64,000 nucleotides of DNA from Saturnia japonica (GCA_033032175.1 CM065312.1:4030001-4094000), one strand, 5' to 3'. Counted from the first letter of the stretch, positions 19,912 to 34,690 are shown. The notes: generated by a model not told the origin, from the sequence alone. Translations and numbers: made by a program.

Positions 19912-20015
19912 CGATTTTTCAATCGTCAGATAACTTTATTTGAGGAATGTATGGGAAGCCTGTCTAAATTTAAAAATTATTCTCCAAATAAATTTATCTG
20001 ACGATTGAAAAATCG
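19912..20015. mobile_element. Hairpin MITE-like element
   Basis: CGATTTTTCAATCGTCAGATAA at 19912-19933 is the exact reverse complement of the right arm ending at 20015, and the pairing continues with few mismatches. About 45 bases lie between the arms. A near-perfect inverted repeat of this size with no coding capacity fits a small MITE or solo foldback. Flanking target duplications are not clear. Confidence 0.6.
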
Positions 20016-23000
20016 ACCATTCATCGAATGATATTACGACTAGTAGAAAATTTATTAGAGTATATAGAGCAGACCTATTACTTTATAAAACACTATCGCA
20101 TTAAGGTGAAGTACTACAACATCGTACAGAAACCTAAATTCTTGACCAACCAACACGTAGTAGGAAATAACCGAACTGTAGATTTCTAGTTGATTGAAAT
20201 TGCCATACCTAACGTTGTGGGCTTGCGTGGAGATTAATCCCGTGACTTCCTTTCCAAAGAGGCCTGCCTTGTCCAACAATGAAACATCTGTGTTATTACT
20301 TATAGAAAATCAATTACGCGAAAAGACATCAAACCAACAATTAACTGGAAAACATCACTCACGTGCTAAATGTTGTTTTACAATGTTTTAACTTTAATTG
20401 ATTCTAAACTAGCTGTGACTCGCGATTCCGCACGCGTTTATTACACAGTAATTAACGTAATTTTCATTTTGCTTATATTATTGACAATTCTTATAGTTCA
20501 TCAATTAAGCAAAAAATACATTATTCAATTTAGTCCCTAAGAACACTAAGGCATTTATGAACGTCAAAACACAACTACCGGTACCAGGAAACACAATCAG
20601 ATTTATCTTTTACTTTTTCATATTATTAATAACTTAGTGAGAGGGAGAGGGAGATACTTCGAGACATCACTATAGATAACGTACCATTCAAATTTGCCGT
20701 ATACAAAATTTACAAAAATAAGGTGAAACTGTTTTAAGTTACATCCGAACATATAAACAGACAGACAGAAAACCTTTTTTTAATGGCAAATCAAGAAATT
20801 TTAAATAAAAAATACATGTATAGACAGTTCTGTATGTTCTATGCAATAAATACTAAAATTACAATGTATTTATTCAAATAAATAAATTTGACAACCTTAT
20901 TTACAACCTTTCTAAACCAATAACATTATGACAAGCATCTGACTTCGACTTCAATCAGAGATGATCAGTGCTGTCTTTTTAAAATGTATTGTTCGGAACA
21001 TTCGCCGCGGCGTATCACTTTCACTTCGCAACATATTGATATCACAGGTCCGTATGTAACGGACATTTAGAAAAATTATTACAATAATTTATTCACGTCA
21101 TGAAATATTTCTTTATTTTGTTGTACAACGCATTAGATTAATGTATTCATTAGACGTGACATAAAAAAAGTTATGTTACGTTAGAACGATATGAGCAAGT
21201 CTTTTTGTTAAATTGCTAGTTATTTGCGCCTCTGGTGAAGTGAATTTATTTTACAATAGAAATTTATATACTAATAATAAAGCTCACAAGATTGTTTTTT
21301 TTGTTTGTGTGTTTGAACGCGTTCCACTTCTGGAATTGTTCAATGCTTCCCTCGTGTTAACGACAGAAGAACGTGTAATGCTTATAAATATCGTGGTTTC
21401 TTAAAACTTTAACAAGTTAGTTTAATAAGATGTCGTGATATATTTTTATTTAAGGACCAAGTAACTAAGGAGTAAAATATATAAAAATCGATCAAATTCT
21501 ATCCAGTTGTTTTTGCTACAACATGCACAACGGCAAACCTCAATCATTTTATTTACATAGGTTTATCAAGGAAGAATATATATATCTAACATCAAGCTAA
21601 AACTCTTAGGAATGGAACAGTAATCATAAACGTAAACCAATCTAGCAATCCGTAGGCAAGAAACTATCATACGTATGAAACAGACATGTACAATCCAAAT
21701 TTAACGCGGATGAATTTGCAAGGTACAGGCTAGTGATGTATGACTTTTTAACATGCTATTTTTACATTATAGCTCAGTAAAACGACAATACATTGAGATC
21801 TTGAAAAGGTCAGTGTACATATTTTTGAAGCATCGACAATGCATAAGTAATGCTTCTGATGTTGCAACTTGCAAGCATCCATAACTGGCGGTGACTGCTT
21901 ACCATCAGGTGGATTGCACGCTAGTTCGCTACAGTTGAGGTATAAAAAATTAAAAAGAAAGTTTTCACTAAATCTATCTCAAATTCGCGATAGCCACCAT
22001 GTCATAAAAAGTTCTTTGTCCATAATCGTAATTTCGTGATGTCGACTTTAATAGTCTTTTCATATAAATCCAAGAGAACAAAAGCACAATAGAGTAGAAA
22101 CAATCGTTTAAATTTTTTCCTGTCTAAACGTAAATACAGACGATAATATAAAATTATTGAATACCAGTGTAACGTCCTAGATTCACCACTAGACTTTATC
22201 TAGACACGAATAGTAACTATTGCTGTTAAAATCACCACGAATTAACGAGCACGACGTTTTTGTAATCTGTAATAATAAGGAATATAAATCAATACGAGTG
22301 TCCAAAGTTCTTGACTCAATCGTTTATTTATCAATATTTCTTTAAAGGGCATTGTTAAGTTTAAAATATTATATAGAGTTGCAAACCTCTTTAGCCCATG
22401 TAAATAAAAGTGTTACTCTTTTTGACTACGATGACGGAGTTTTTGGCGGGTTCTTGAAGATGACATGTTGTGTAATATTATGTAATATTTGTGGTGATTT
22501 GCATGATATAGTTTGTTTTTTATGCATAAGTGAAGCGGATTATGAATATAAACTAAGCGCATGCATTCTGGGATCCCAAAAAAACTCAGTATGAAGTTCT
22601 CATAAGAGAGTCACCATCTTGTTAGGAACTGAAATCGTCATAAGACAGGACACTATATTTACAAGCAGACTACGACGACGTTGCTTTGAGAGTTGTTGTA
22701 CGACGAACCTATAATTCACACTATATAGTTCAATTGCTATGATCCACGATGTCGATTTGACAAAGGTGACCAAAGACTTACATAATGCCGTATCCTTATG
22801 GCGAGTTGTACACTTTAACATGGACAATGAATATTCTACAATTATTGCTAACTATATTTTTTAAAGCATTTATTTATGAAGGAAGTTTTTCCAAATAAGT
22901 TATTTAACAGTTAACTATACCAAAGAATCAAATATATTGCACATTAAAAAAAATTACAGTAGGAGGACTTAATGCTAAAAAGCATTCTCTACCAGTCTTC

Positions 23001-26000
23001 CAGGAGAGACAAGAAAAAGTGCAAGTGCACAGTTAAAAAAACCAAACCGATATTCAACTGCCCTTCCTCAACTGGTATTTCTTTTCTATCGAATAAATTG
23101 ACAACATCTTATCTTATACATATGTTTTCTATATGTGTTATAAAAATATCGTTTAACAAATAATTTGCCCATTTTGCTAAAAATTATTATATTAATTGTA
23201 AATTATTTCAGCGAAAATATAATTGCTTAGACAACACGTCTACTAAAACCATATTAAACTGTATTTTGATTCAGATTGTTTGCAAATCGTATGGCCACTA
23301 ATAAATTATTATTTTTTATTTGCGATTTTTTTCTTTTTCTTAAAACTATAAGAGTTTCGGTAATTATGAAAACTACGGACCTAGGCAAAGTGGATTTCAT
23401 TTTCGATTACAAATTCATCCTGCTAGAAATCACATTTTATGTTGTTAATAGATTCATCAGATAGTAATTTATTTCTGATTATAACTCGTCTTTGGTTAGC
23501 AATTCTTTGTACGGCAACTTCTGGTTCTGGATATTTTATGATGAACTTTTCGTGAAGCTTCTTGCAGTACACGGTCTTATATGTTTCAGTTTGGTAATGT
23601 AAAAATATGTGCGCATGATGGATAGATTAATTTCATGACTTTATTTTTATTTATTATTATTATTATTATTATTATATGGATAAAAAAATACAACATATAT
23701 CGGCATGTTTTGGTTATATTTGTAGTTACATCATATTTCTCCTTAGTTCATTATTTTATTTTAAATTTATTCTATTTTATAAACTCATGCAAAATTAATA
23801 TCAATAGAGAGCATCTTAAATAAATAAAAGAAAAGAAAGAGTTAATAGTGACGACCGTTAAAAGCGCACGAATAAATCCATAAAGGAAAATATAATATTA
23901 TGATCAAAGATAACTATAAATTCGTGAGACCGCGCTATCGTTACACTTTCACTGTATCCTATGAAAGTGTCAAATTAAAACTTCAGAGCATGACCATATC
24001 ACAATGACTATAATGATAGATTTAAAAGCCATGAAACCTTATTTTGACGGAACAATAGTGTAAAATATATAAATGAGACCGATCGAATCAAGATAAAACA
24101 AGATGCCAGCAAAAGAGAGAGACGGTTGTAGGAAAGAAAGTAAACATCAGAACAATCAAAACGGAAATTATAATTTCACTCGAATCATAATGATGGGCGG
24201 TTGATTGCTAACTCTTGTTCCATTAACTATAATTTATTTTTTAATAGAATTATATATTTTTTAGAAATTTTGTGTGACTTTTTAATACTTTAAAACATTT
24301 TACTTTTTAAGTTTAATATTGTTGAATTAATTATTATATTTTAAATAGAACAAAATGAAAACTTCACGCTTAACGTTCAATTTTTTTTTGTTTGTTTTAA
24401 ACGTAAAATCAATAACAAGTTGGTCATAGCATATTATAAAAAGTGTTAAATACTGTAAAAAAAAATTTCACTACCACTGCACCGGTTCGCTGCATGCCGC
24501 ATGACCCAGTAAGATTTTCCAATATTACAAACACGTTATTTTATTTGCACGACAGAATTTGTATCCACAATAAATAAATCAACTGCTTAAGAATGGAATT
24601 CGCTACATCCAATTGATTTCTCAAGTCATATAATATGTGTATTTTCTAGTCATCGTTATCCTGAAATTTATCATTGATCATTTTCGATAGGAGATTAAAC
24701 ATAGATCATTAAACTTGAAAACGTTTAATTTAAAATACTACATAATATATAACATAAACTGTTAAGTGAGACATTTATGAGTATTAATTCATCGCTTCCA
24801 CAACACGCATGTAGCGTTGAACGCATTGGATGATTTCTCCAATGCAAAATACATTTCTAATGCATATGATTAAGGTCAATAGATCGCGATGCATTCTAAA
24901 TCACATTATTTTACAATAGTACATCAAGTATGGACATCGGATTAGTTTTGTTGTTTGTATCAAAGAACCGGAGAACTAATTAAGCGCATAGCTATGTGAT
25001 GAACTTGTCAATATTATGCAACTTCTTCTTACCTCTATCCCAACTTAGTATGGTCGGCATAACATATTTTTCTCTTCCACTCTGCTCTGTTATCACTTAC
25101 ACCTTTCATACACATAGCATTGCTCAAACAATTCATCCATATCTTAGGTCTTTCTCTACACCTATATGCATCTCCCTTCATACTTAACACTATTCTAGTT
25201 ATAAAACTTTCATCTCTTCTAACGATATATTACTCCTCAACTTCTTTCACTAGTGTTTTATTTATATTACCTCTGATACACTCATTCCTTATCTTGTCCA
25301 TTTCAGTTACACCACCATCTATATTAACATTTGCATCTCTGTTACACACTGTTTTTTGGTTGCCTAGCACTCAGATTTGTACAACACGACATGTGTTATA
25401 ATGGTTTTATATATTTTTCTCTTAGGTTATAGGGGAATTTAATAATATCAATTAGAACCAGATATGATATCTCAGGACGGCGATTCAACTGTTGCCGTAC
25501 TCGCGTGAGTTTCGATTTATTCATGCTCATTATTATGACATTGGTTTACGTTATCAAGTACATCGTCTTTGCACCTGTAAAACCCGTTATGTGAAAGGTT
25601 TACTTTACATAAAAGTTAATATACCTACCATTTTTTCTTTATTTACCATTATTTATCTTTTTTTTTTCGAAATTTAACTGCTCTTTACTAACATAAATTT
25701 GATTGGCTGAAGGTAAAAGAAAACATCTGAATGCGTTTAAATCACTCAGCAAACAGCGAGATATTTACAGCCTAGTATTATGATTATTATTTATTACTAA
25801 TTAGCAATTGAAAAAAATAAAATAAACCAACACAGCGCTGTCAACATAAATATATTTGAACATAACACATAAACATTAGACATGAACGGCGCGTTACGAG
25901 TGCAGATAGACATCGCGTTGGACCTGAGGACGCGGCTCGGATGTAGCTTGTATTATCAGATGTAGCAAGATAAAGCGAATGGGTAGGACACACCGCATAC

Positions 26001-26352
26001 TAGGTTGACAAGTATGAGTACCAACTTGAAATGATTTTCTTTAATACTTATTTCGTAAGGAAATCACCGATCAGTTTGTTTTATAATAATTAACTTCTAA
26101 TTCTAAATAAAAACAGGCAGCAGAAGAACGGAAACACATTTTCATATAAAATGTTGTTCCAATAATTTGGCTTATTATAACCTAATTCTGCGGATGTGTA
26201 GAGCACACAATGAACATAGTAAGGACTTAGATATATTCAACTGTATTAAAGGTAGCTACCTCAAAATATATACATACATATATGTATATAATTATTATTG
26301 TGTTACCAATTGTTAAATTATATCATGTTAAATTTATATTTATATTTTATTA
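20016..26352. other. Long AT-rich non-coding stretch
   Basis: About 6.3 kb with no supportable gene. Frames of 60-93 residues look incidental and low in complexity. A fragment of a common LINE tail, GCTTACCATCAGGTGGATTGCACGC, lies near 21897. A (TTA)n microsatellite is at about 23650-23677. A GC-richer patch is at 25883-25945. No splice-bounded island was seen. Confidence 0.5.
23650..23677. repeat. (TTA)n microsatellite
   Basis: About seven consecutive TTA/ATT units in AT-rich DNA. Confidence 0.8.
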
Positions 26353-26862
26353 CTAGCTCTGCCCGTGGCTCCGCTTACATGGACTACAGAATGTCCGCGC
26401 GAATTTTGCTCCCCTGCTCCCGGCTATTTTAAAGACAAAAATGCTTATTGTGGGTGTTCCTTAGAAGATACATGTATACTCTCCCGAAATTCTTGTAAGT
26501 CTTTTTAATGCTTATGATTATGTAGTACATTAAATTGCTATATCTCTTAGGGTTTAATGCGCCCGATTTGATTCACCGTGACCAGTTTTTTTTTTTTTTG
26601 CGAGCCCTTTTCTTTTTTAAAATAAAAGTAACCTAAGTTACTCCCTACAACATCAGCTATCTATCAGTGTAAGTCCTGTCAAAATCGGTCCAACCGTTTC
26701 GGAGTTTACACGGAAAAAACAGACAGACAGACAAACAGACAAAAATTTTAAAAATGGGCTTTTTGTTATTTTTATCATATATACTTTCATATGCATTTAG
26801 TAAAAAACTGGTATTTTGACATTACAAACAGACACTTCAATTTTATTATTTGTATAGATTAT
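26353..26862 (+). repeat. Dispersed repeat, family P
   Basis: Begins CTAGCTCTGCCCGTGGCTCCG, contains AAATCGGTCCAACCGTTTCGG near 26682 and a (ACAG)n-like run, and ends ACAAACAGACACTTCAATTT near 26825-26862. It is diverged from 15210-15726 but collinear over its whole length. Confidence 0.65.
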
Positions 26863-26998
26863 AAGTTCTAGTTTTTTCTCTGTAAACGTGCCTTTTTTAT
26901 AAATAAAATCTAATATAGTTACAAAACTCCAGTGTTATATCTGTCCTTAGATTCAACACTTTAAGAGAATTGATCAATGTAATTTGTCTTAAATTTAA

Positions 26999-27231
26999 CA
27001 TAACATACCATCACGACTGTATCCTCGAAGGGTTAGGCAGAAGTGTACTAATAATGTGCACCCACAATTCGCTGGATATGATTTTAGGTCCCATGTAATA
27101 GGGAGCGAGTCTATTGCCCTCGGCACAAAACTAAACTCCGAGCTGCTACTGAGAGTTTCATAGAAAAACCCAACAGAACTTTGCTCGACCTGGACATCGA
27201 ACCCAGGACCTAGAGTATAGCAGTCGATTTG
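26999..27231 (-). mobile_element. tRNA-derived SINE, 5'-truncated (minus strand)
   Basis: The reverse complement matches the SINE at 32434-32686: GACCTGGGTTCGATGTCC is the B box region, followed by GAGCAAAG, GGGTTTTTCTATG and the end CCTAACCCTTCGAGGATACAG. The tRNA-like head with the A box is missing. Transcription by Pol III from this copy is unlikely. Confidence 0.75.
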
Positions 27232-30200
27232 ATATTAAAAGTTTTTATCTTCTATTATGTATTTATTTAGGATTGTAGAAAATACAGCGACAACAATATG
27301 GAAAAAATATCTAGACTTATATCCAACAACATGTTAGAACTTACAGTTAAAAAGCTGACACTACTTATAAGTATTTTAAGGTAAACGTTTAAAAATTATA
27401 ACAAAACAAATGATAAAGTGAAAATAGGAAGGAACAGGATATTTTCTCTTCATATTAGCATAGAACGTAACCTGATAATCTACAAAGATTTTATGTGTGT
27501 ATTGAAGTATAAATTAACTATTCAACTAATTGACTGTTACATATCGGCAACAGATCCATAATAGATATAGTATAACTTAAGTTATGTCTAAACTAAAACC
27601 TGTCTCTCACTAGAGCAATTATTAGATAGTATTGTCAATCAAAAATGCTATTACTATTTAAGTATACCGATTTTAATCAAATATACCTTTACCGATACTG
27701 TATGTGTGATAATGTATGTATGTACGATAATTATGAATGCATACATTAATTGATATCTAACATATTGGAGATTTTCGTTAATAAGAACATGTACTATTAT
27801 AACAGATATACAGTAAAAATCTAGCTTGGAGTCTAAAAACAACACCTATCTAGGTATACTTGGAATGTAAAACATAACCTAAATACAAAGTTTCATCCAA
27901 ATCGTTGGAGCCGTTTCCGAGAAACCAATTACATATACGTATACAAGAATTGCTCACTTAATATAATAAGATAAGTGGTTTACATTTTTGATGTCTGTAT
28001 GTCCACATGCAGTAGCTAAGTAGGGCGACCACGGCCAGTCTCATGACACGTTTGCTTACTTCTGCAGCCGCTGCCTACCCTGTCAACACTCACGATAACT
28101 TAAGACCGGACACCGATTGCGATAAGAAATTATTAATTTTATTTGTTGTTTACACTTAAATACCGTATATTAACATTGTAGTCAGTAGATATTTGAAGAA
28201 CGTGTAATAATATATTAAACAAAAATTAAATATTGAATTTTAAGTCTTAATAAATCTTCTCAAAAATGATTTGATAAATTAATTTACTAGAGTACGCAGG
28301 AAATGCATTGAACTTAGGAGATCTCTGATTAATATATAAAAAAGCACCATACATTAAAAAAAAATGTGTCCCAAATTCAAAACCAATGTTATGGAAAGTG
28401 AAAAGAACTTTTAAATACTTTTACATACAAATGAATTACAGATATAATAAACAATAATTAATGTTTGTTTTTAGAAAATAGAAATTTCTTTCGTATGCAT
28501 AAAAAATTTGCAAATTTGAATAAACCTCTTAAGAAAGCATTAATTTTAAATTTTGCAAATTAACTGTTCCACACATCGATTCTTTTATGAATAAACATTA
28601 ACATTCGATTAAAATAGACATTATTGATTTAAATTTAACAAATTAACCTCGTTATGGATCGCTTTGACTTAATGAAAGCAGGTCGTGAAATGTATTAAAT
28701 GTCACCCATCGCCCATCGCCCACTATCTAGGAAATAATGAAAGTGTTTAATCACTGTGTGCTAAGTTACAAAGAGCTAATCATAAAATAATCGGCTATGT
28801 ACTAAAGAAGCATTTCGAAATTAAAGTACGTATCTATTTTAAATAATTAAAAAAATAAATAATTGAATGTCATATGATAGAAGATGATCATATGAAGACA
28901 GATATGGGCTTAGTCACCACGTCACTAGATGACTTACAAGTGATATCAAAGGCCGAATAAGATTATTAATAACAAGCTAGTGTAGCCAGATTCGCACGGG
29001 TACTATTTACAAATTGGTCTGTCTTATGTTTAAAAATAATAGATGAGTTTATCGCTTCAGTTCGCTCGCGCTTTCGACGCGCAATTCATCATAGGTGCGG
29101 AGTGCCGGTCAATCGTTTCACTGCGACTGATTTCTTTGGTTTTGCGTAATTTTGCATCTAAGATTTCTTCTACGGTATTTATTTAAATAATATAATATAG
29201 AGGACAATTTTAATCTATATTAAATCCTCAAGTAAACTAACGTATTATGTGGGTAAAGATTAATATTGAATCAGAGAAAATAGCTTTAAAGAGTTATCCT
29301 TTTATTTTAATTATTATGTTGAAGATAAAAATGGTTACTATGAGTCAAGAATTTCTCTCAGCTTTATGAATAACTACAATTGTTTAGTATATTATTATGA
29401 TGTATCTATATCTATTAAGATTTAGCCAGAGTAAGCAATGTAAAAGCCTTAAAATCGATTTATTGATGACTTGATTAAAACACATTGAATTTTCTCTGCT
29501 AAACAAAAACTTAACTGGTATGTATTGTATATATAAAAATTCCGTTAAAAATTATCTAAATGATAATGAAAACCGTATAAATATTTATTGCGTGGTTTAG
29601 AAGAAGTAAGCGAACAGTCAGACAGACGCAGATAGCGACTTGCTTTTATACTAATATATTAATAATGGATAAATGTGGTCACATTTCAGTATTTTATCAC
29701 TTATTAGTGGTGATCCAATGTGATCATTTTTAGGACAGTAAAATGAATTTTACATTACGTACTAATAAGTAAATGTTAGCTTCATCATGTCGAACTTCCG
29801 TCACATAATGCGCGAACAGTTCTCAAATTTACCCAGTACTAAAAGTACACGCCAAAAGTAGTGTACTTTAAAAAATACATCAAAAAGATAATTATACATT
29901 ATTCATTTTCACTCTCGTTCGTATAAAATTTAAACAGTTGTTTAAAATATAAAAAGAATTCAATGCAACGGCATAACATTAACGCCTGGATTTTCCCGCT
30001 ATACAAACATAACCCACTTCTTCATCTAGATAAAAAGTATAAATGTTTATATAACCTAGATGGGTAGCATTAAAAAACGCTGGAACAACGTCATTCTTTT
30101 AAAAAATAATAGTTTATTTATATTTCTTAGAAAAGGCTACTCTAATGAGAAACTAGGTCGAATGTCTGGCAGATGCCGAATATCTTTGAGCTAGATCGAT

Positions 30201-32433
30201 TGAAATACGAATCCCAAAATTGGCGAGAGGATAAACAAAACAGTGATTATAATCACTAGACAAACAACTCGGGAGACTGCGTAAAAGCTGTTCAATATGG
30301 TTTCACAGCCATAGTTAGCAGTGGTACAACAAATTAAAAAATAACTAAAATTATACATAAGCAACTTATACTCAGACACGAAAAATAGCAGTACTAAGAG
30401 TTACAAGAGTACATTAGGAGAGAGAGAGAGAACAGAAAAGAAGAGAGTTGAGGAGAGGTAAGAGTACATTAGTTAGAGAGATATCTTAATAGCAAGTAAT
30501 TTTCCTAGATAAATTAATTCTCATGGCGATCACAGAAATGAAATTACTTCATTTTTTAAATCGCCTTTTAGATTTGTCTACAATATATTTTATAGATATG
30601 TTCTTAAATCATTTGTAATGTACTCACTCAAATTATCAAATGGACTCAACAAAAATGTCACGAAAGTCATAAACTGGTTTAGAAGTGTAGTCATTGTTGT
30701 TAATCCATTAAAACTGAGAGTATATCAGTGTAAAATAAGGCACCTGATCACAAAGTTATTCTACACTCATCGACAGTTAGGTGATTACAGCATATGTCTG
30801 CACAGCCTATTCGTACCGGCTACTAGTATTATTTAATTATATTCAATAAATTTTACTTTTAATATAACTATTACTTCGGGATAGCAAATTTCTAGATAAA
30901 CTATGAGAAATACCTTGTCTTTATACTACGGTTCTATCATTTTGTATTTCTTGACTTCATTGTTTAACCCACGTCATCCCAACACTTATCAATATATATT
31001 TATTACTATTCATTAATTATTAAATAACCATTAATACGCAAGCATACCCTGTTACCGCAGTGAGATCCGCATTCTATGGATTTTCGTCTCGCCGATCAAA
31101 CCGCAAGAACGTTGTCCTACGGTTAATTAACTAAGTAAATAACTTGTACAATACAAATCCGAATTCTGAAATATTCGACGGTAATTAAACAGGAATCTTG
31201 TTTTGTTACCTTTGTTTTAGGTTTAGGGAATATTTCGAAGTTCAAAACTGTTCAGTGTTCATGAATAAATTTAAAAAGTTTATGTTATTTGTGTGCTTCA
31301 GTATTTTGTTCATCGCGTTCTTATTGGATAACTAAACACAATAAAACGGATTTCATTTACATCGGTATGTCATAAAATACATTTATATGTTACTATTATT
31401 TGTGAAATTTCAACTATTTTAATTTAAAAAGTGGCCAAATTAAACTATGCCAATGAAATTTATTTTACAATGTTAATGTTCACAAGGTCTACAAATAAGA
31501 TGTTAATAATCTATGCTTTGAATAAAGCAATATCAATTTACTATATCTTTAAACAAAACATATACTCCATTTGCGTTAAAAATTAATAATAAGAGTGTTT
31601 TTTTTTTTAATAATTCATTTACCATCTAAAATTTATTCGATATTCTTAATTTGCGTATTTGCTTCTACTTATATAAATAATATTTATTTAGCTACATTTT
31701 CATCAATCACATAGTCTTCTTCTAGAAAATTAGTAATTTTATCAATCAAACGATGTATTTCTTGAAAAGCAACTATTTCATTATTCAGATGAGGGCAGTT
31801 TTAATGAGTACCATTATTTTCCTTCTCAACTGTTTTAGTATTCCACTAAGAATTATGAGCCTTCATTTTATACTAAGATCAATAATGTCTTTACCCAGCA
31901 TGCGAATTATTCGTATTTTGGTGGTTGGCTTACTTTTTCTCCCATTAATTTTATTTTCTATACCAATTACTAATTCATTTTGGCCACGCATCGAACCTGC
32001 GATATCTGTAATAATTGGATCATTAAAATGTTTTATGATAATTAAATTATAAATCTTGTTTGTTACCTTCTCTTTTATCAGCTTAATGTTTTAAGTGATT
32101 CACAGTGATACATTTATAGATACAGTTATAGATTTTAGAAATTTGTGGCTATCTGTTCTTGAAGATAATTTATAAATTGATCCTCAAACAGTAAATCATT
32201 GATCAGACCAGTTTTAAGCAACTTCATTATAATGCAGCTGGGAGTTTGTGGTACAATAACATCTGCAAACGATTGTATCCGCGAATCGAAAATTAAGGTT
32301 AATTAGTTTTATATTACAATTAAGATAATAAATGCTACTGTCGACTAAGAACCGATAAATAAAATAAAATAAATTATTTGCGATTTCATCTCTTATTAGG
32401 GAATTAAATTTTGAGTAAGTATAAAAATTACTA
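27232..32433. other. Long AT-rich non-coding stretch
   Basis: About 5.2 kb with no supportable gene. A GC-richer patch at 28010-28130 has a minus-strand ATG at 28044 opening a short signal-peptide-like frame (MRLAVVALLSYC), but no donor or continuing exon confirms it. A (GA)n-rich tract lies at 30418-30440. Confidence 0.45.
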
Positions 32434-32686
32434 AACTGCCTCGTTAGCCTAGTGGTCGTAAGCGCGACTGCTGTGAGCGAGGACCTGGGTTCGAGTTCCA
32501 GCTCGAGCAAAGTGTTATTGGGTTTTTCTCAGTAGCAGCTTGAAGTTTGGTTTTGTGCCCGATTAATGGTAATAGGCTCGCCCCCTATAACATGGGACCT
32601 AAAAACATACTCGGCGAACTGTGGGTGTACATTAGTAAACCTCTGCCTAACCCTTCGGGGAATACAGGCGTGATTGTATGTTTATG
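32434..32686 (+). mobile_element. tRNA-derived SINE, complete
   Basis: The head contains an A box, TAGCCTAGTGG (32445-32455), and a B box, GGTTCGAGTTCC (32489-32500), with tRNA-like spacing. A tRNA-unrelated body with the motif CCTAACCCTTCGGGGAATACAG follows and a short TGTATGTTTATG tail. It is flanked by an exact 12-base duplication, TAAAAATTACTA (32422-32433 and 32687-32698). The size of about 250 bases fits a tRNA SINE. It would be transcribed by Pol III and moved by a LINE in trans. Confidence 0.85.
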
Positions 32687-34122
32687 TAAAAATTACTAGA
32701 ATTGGAAAATATTGAGAACACGGACACAAAGGACATAATGTCTAAATTGAGCATTATGTTTATGTGTTAGAATTAACATCTTGGGACTATACAATATTAT
32801 TATATTTAAATTTGCATATAGCTATTCATAAATATTAATATGACAAAATTACATTTAAATAAACTTCTATAGGATATAAGGACAAACATACTAATCATAT
32901 TTTGTTAGCCTATTAGAATATGCGAGAATGTTGATTTTAGAAATTAATATTAGAATTCGTAAAGAGTTTGTCCCAATTCTTTCTAAAATTATGACCGGGT
33001 CACCCGAACCCTGGGTCAGGTCATCTTGTATGATTATATACTATATCTAAAATTCCACTTTCATTTAACATTTACAATTTTAAGAACGCTCTAAAAAATG
33101 AAAACGATTTTATAAAAATTTAATGAAGACCTTTCAAAAAGGACGAAAGATTTCAAGATGACGAAAAGATTTATAATCAGAATGCATTTTTTTTACCTTG
33201 TTTTTTTATTGTTTTATATACTTAGTAGTGGATTTACGCTTACTTAATGCAGTACCAATCAACGTGGGTTCGAATTCTATAACGAGGAGGCTGCTAAGCT
33301 TGTAAAGTAAATCTTAGTAATCTAACCGTCGCTTGGTGGTAAACAGTTTTTTTTATTTACTTTGTCAAGCACCTTTCGATATATTCTAGCAGCTAAATTT
33401 GAAAGTCAGTCCTCTCTCTAAACCTAGCTTCCTAGTGTCAACTTGACAGAGTTATAATGGTGTAAAACGCTGGGATGTAAAAAGATTTGTTTTTTATTAC
33501 ATGTTACTAAGATGTCACCCATTATTGTGGACTTATTAGTCATTTTATAAAATATAAATAATTATATCAAAGTTCTAAGCTTAACACAATGGTGTTCGTT
33601 CATTCTCTCCCATGATCTTTATCGTTTCTTCTAACGATTTATGAGCTGTGCTACTGTGAACCGATGCATCGATAATATTCAAACGCTATTCGAACTATAT
33701 CGGTTTATTTATAGGAACTACCTATTGTCCACATTAAATTAATGAGACGCTATGTTGGTGTGTACGTGTAACTAATTCCTGATCACTCCTGCGAATATAA
33801 TTTTTTAACGGGATCTTTATCTGTCATTTGGTGGATTATATTTCTTTTTCGTAGCCTTGCAAATTGACGGTACTGCACGTAATGGTGAGAACGTTGCAAT
33901 CCTATAACATCGGCGACTACCGTAGGATCTACAATTCATCTTCAGTCGTCACTTTCATGCTTAATTGTCTCTTAACGTTAAATTTGAAGGACTTATATCC
34001 ATATTGCAGCAAGGAGGGAACATACTGGCCGGAAATATTAATTCATAGTCTTTCGTTATTTAGTACTATTTTGCGTGATATAGTTTAAGTATTGTGCTTA
34101 AGCGAAGTGAATTATATTAATG
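32687..34122. other. AT-rich non-coding stretch
   Basis: No gene is supported. A B-box-like GTGGGTTCGAATTC at 33266-33279 may be the relic of another tRNA-like head. Frames at 33864-34088 are incidental or part of an old repeat. Confidence 0.4.
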
Positions 34123-34320
34123 ACTAGCTGTACCCGCGACTTCGTTCACATCGATATTGGAGAATAAAAGTATTTAGTATCTTATGTGTTCATTCAGGTC
34201 ACAAACTATTTATGAGTATACTAAATTTCATTCAAATCCGTTCTGACGATTATGGGTAATTGCGTAACAAACATCCAAACACAAACACTTTCACGTATAT
34301 TATGTTAACTGGATATAGTG
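34123..34320 (+). repeat. Old LINE 3' tail (RTE-like)
   Basis: It begins GACTAGCTGTACCCGCGACTTCG, contains AAATTTCATTCAAATCCGTTC and TGCGTAACAAACATCC, and ends in a TA-rich tail. This pattern is typical of RTE-type LINE 3' ends in insects. A related piece is at 34560-34690. Non-coding. Confidence 0.4.
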
Positions 34321-34414
34321 ATTATAATATAGTAGTATTAACTAGTATAGAAAGTGTAGTAAAGGTTTGAGAGGTTATGTCTTTCTAGATCTTGCATATG
34401 AATTTTCAACGAAT

Positions 34415-34500
34415 AATTATTTGTTTCTGTCACTGGCCGGCTGCTGCCACGGCCGCGGCCCGCTCGCATCTCTCACACGGCTCGTGCATTAAGATCACAT
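34415..34500 (-). repeat. Dispersed repeat, family U (minus)
   Basis: The reverse complement matches 17215-17315 (AATGCACGAGCCG and GGCCGTGGCA with flanks), with a GC-rich central part. Confidence 0.5.
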
Positions 34501-34559
34501 TTCAAACATAAACTAACCACAAACATATATTGAAAACATTACGTAGCTATGACCTCTAC

Positions 34560-34690
34560 GGGGACAAATAGTATCATATGTGTTAATCCAGGTCATAGAC
34601 TATCCGTGTACCAAATGTCATTCAAATCCGTTCAGCCGTTTTTGCGTGATTGAGTAACAAACATTCACATTTATTTTAGTAAGAAATAAG
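34560..34690 (+). repeat. Old LINE 3' tail (RTE-like)
   Basis: CAAATGTCATTCAAATCCG, then TTCAGCCGTTTTTGCGTGATTGAGTAACAAACATT, resembles 34123-34320 and is followed by TA-rich DNA. Confidence 0.4.

Noticed and set aside
28000..28130. Minus-strand ATG with a signal-peptide-like start (MRLAVVALLSYC)
   Set aside because: No consensus donor follows and no second exon with matching phase was found; too short to stand alone.
33260..33300. B-box-like GGTTCGAATTC suggesting a tRNA
   Set aside because: No A box or cloverleaf could be drawn; at most an old SINE relic.
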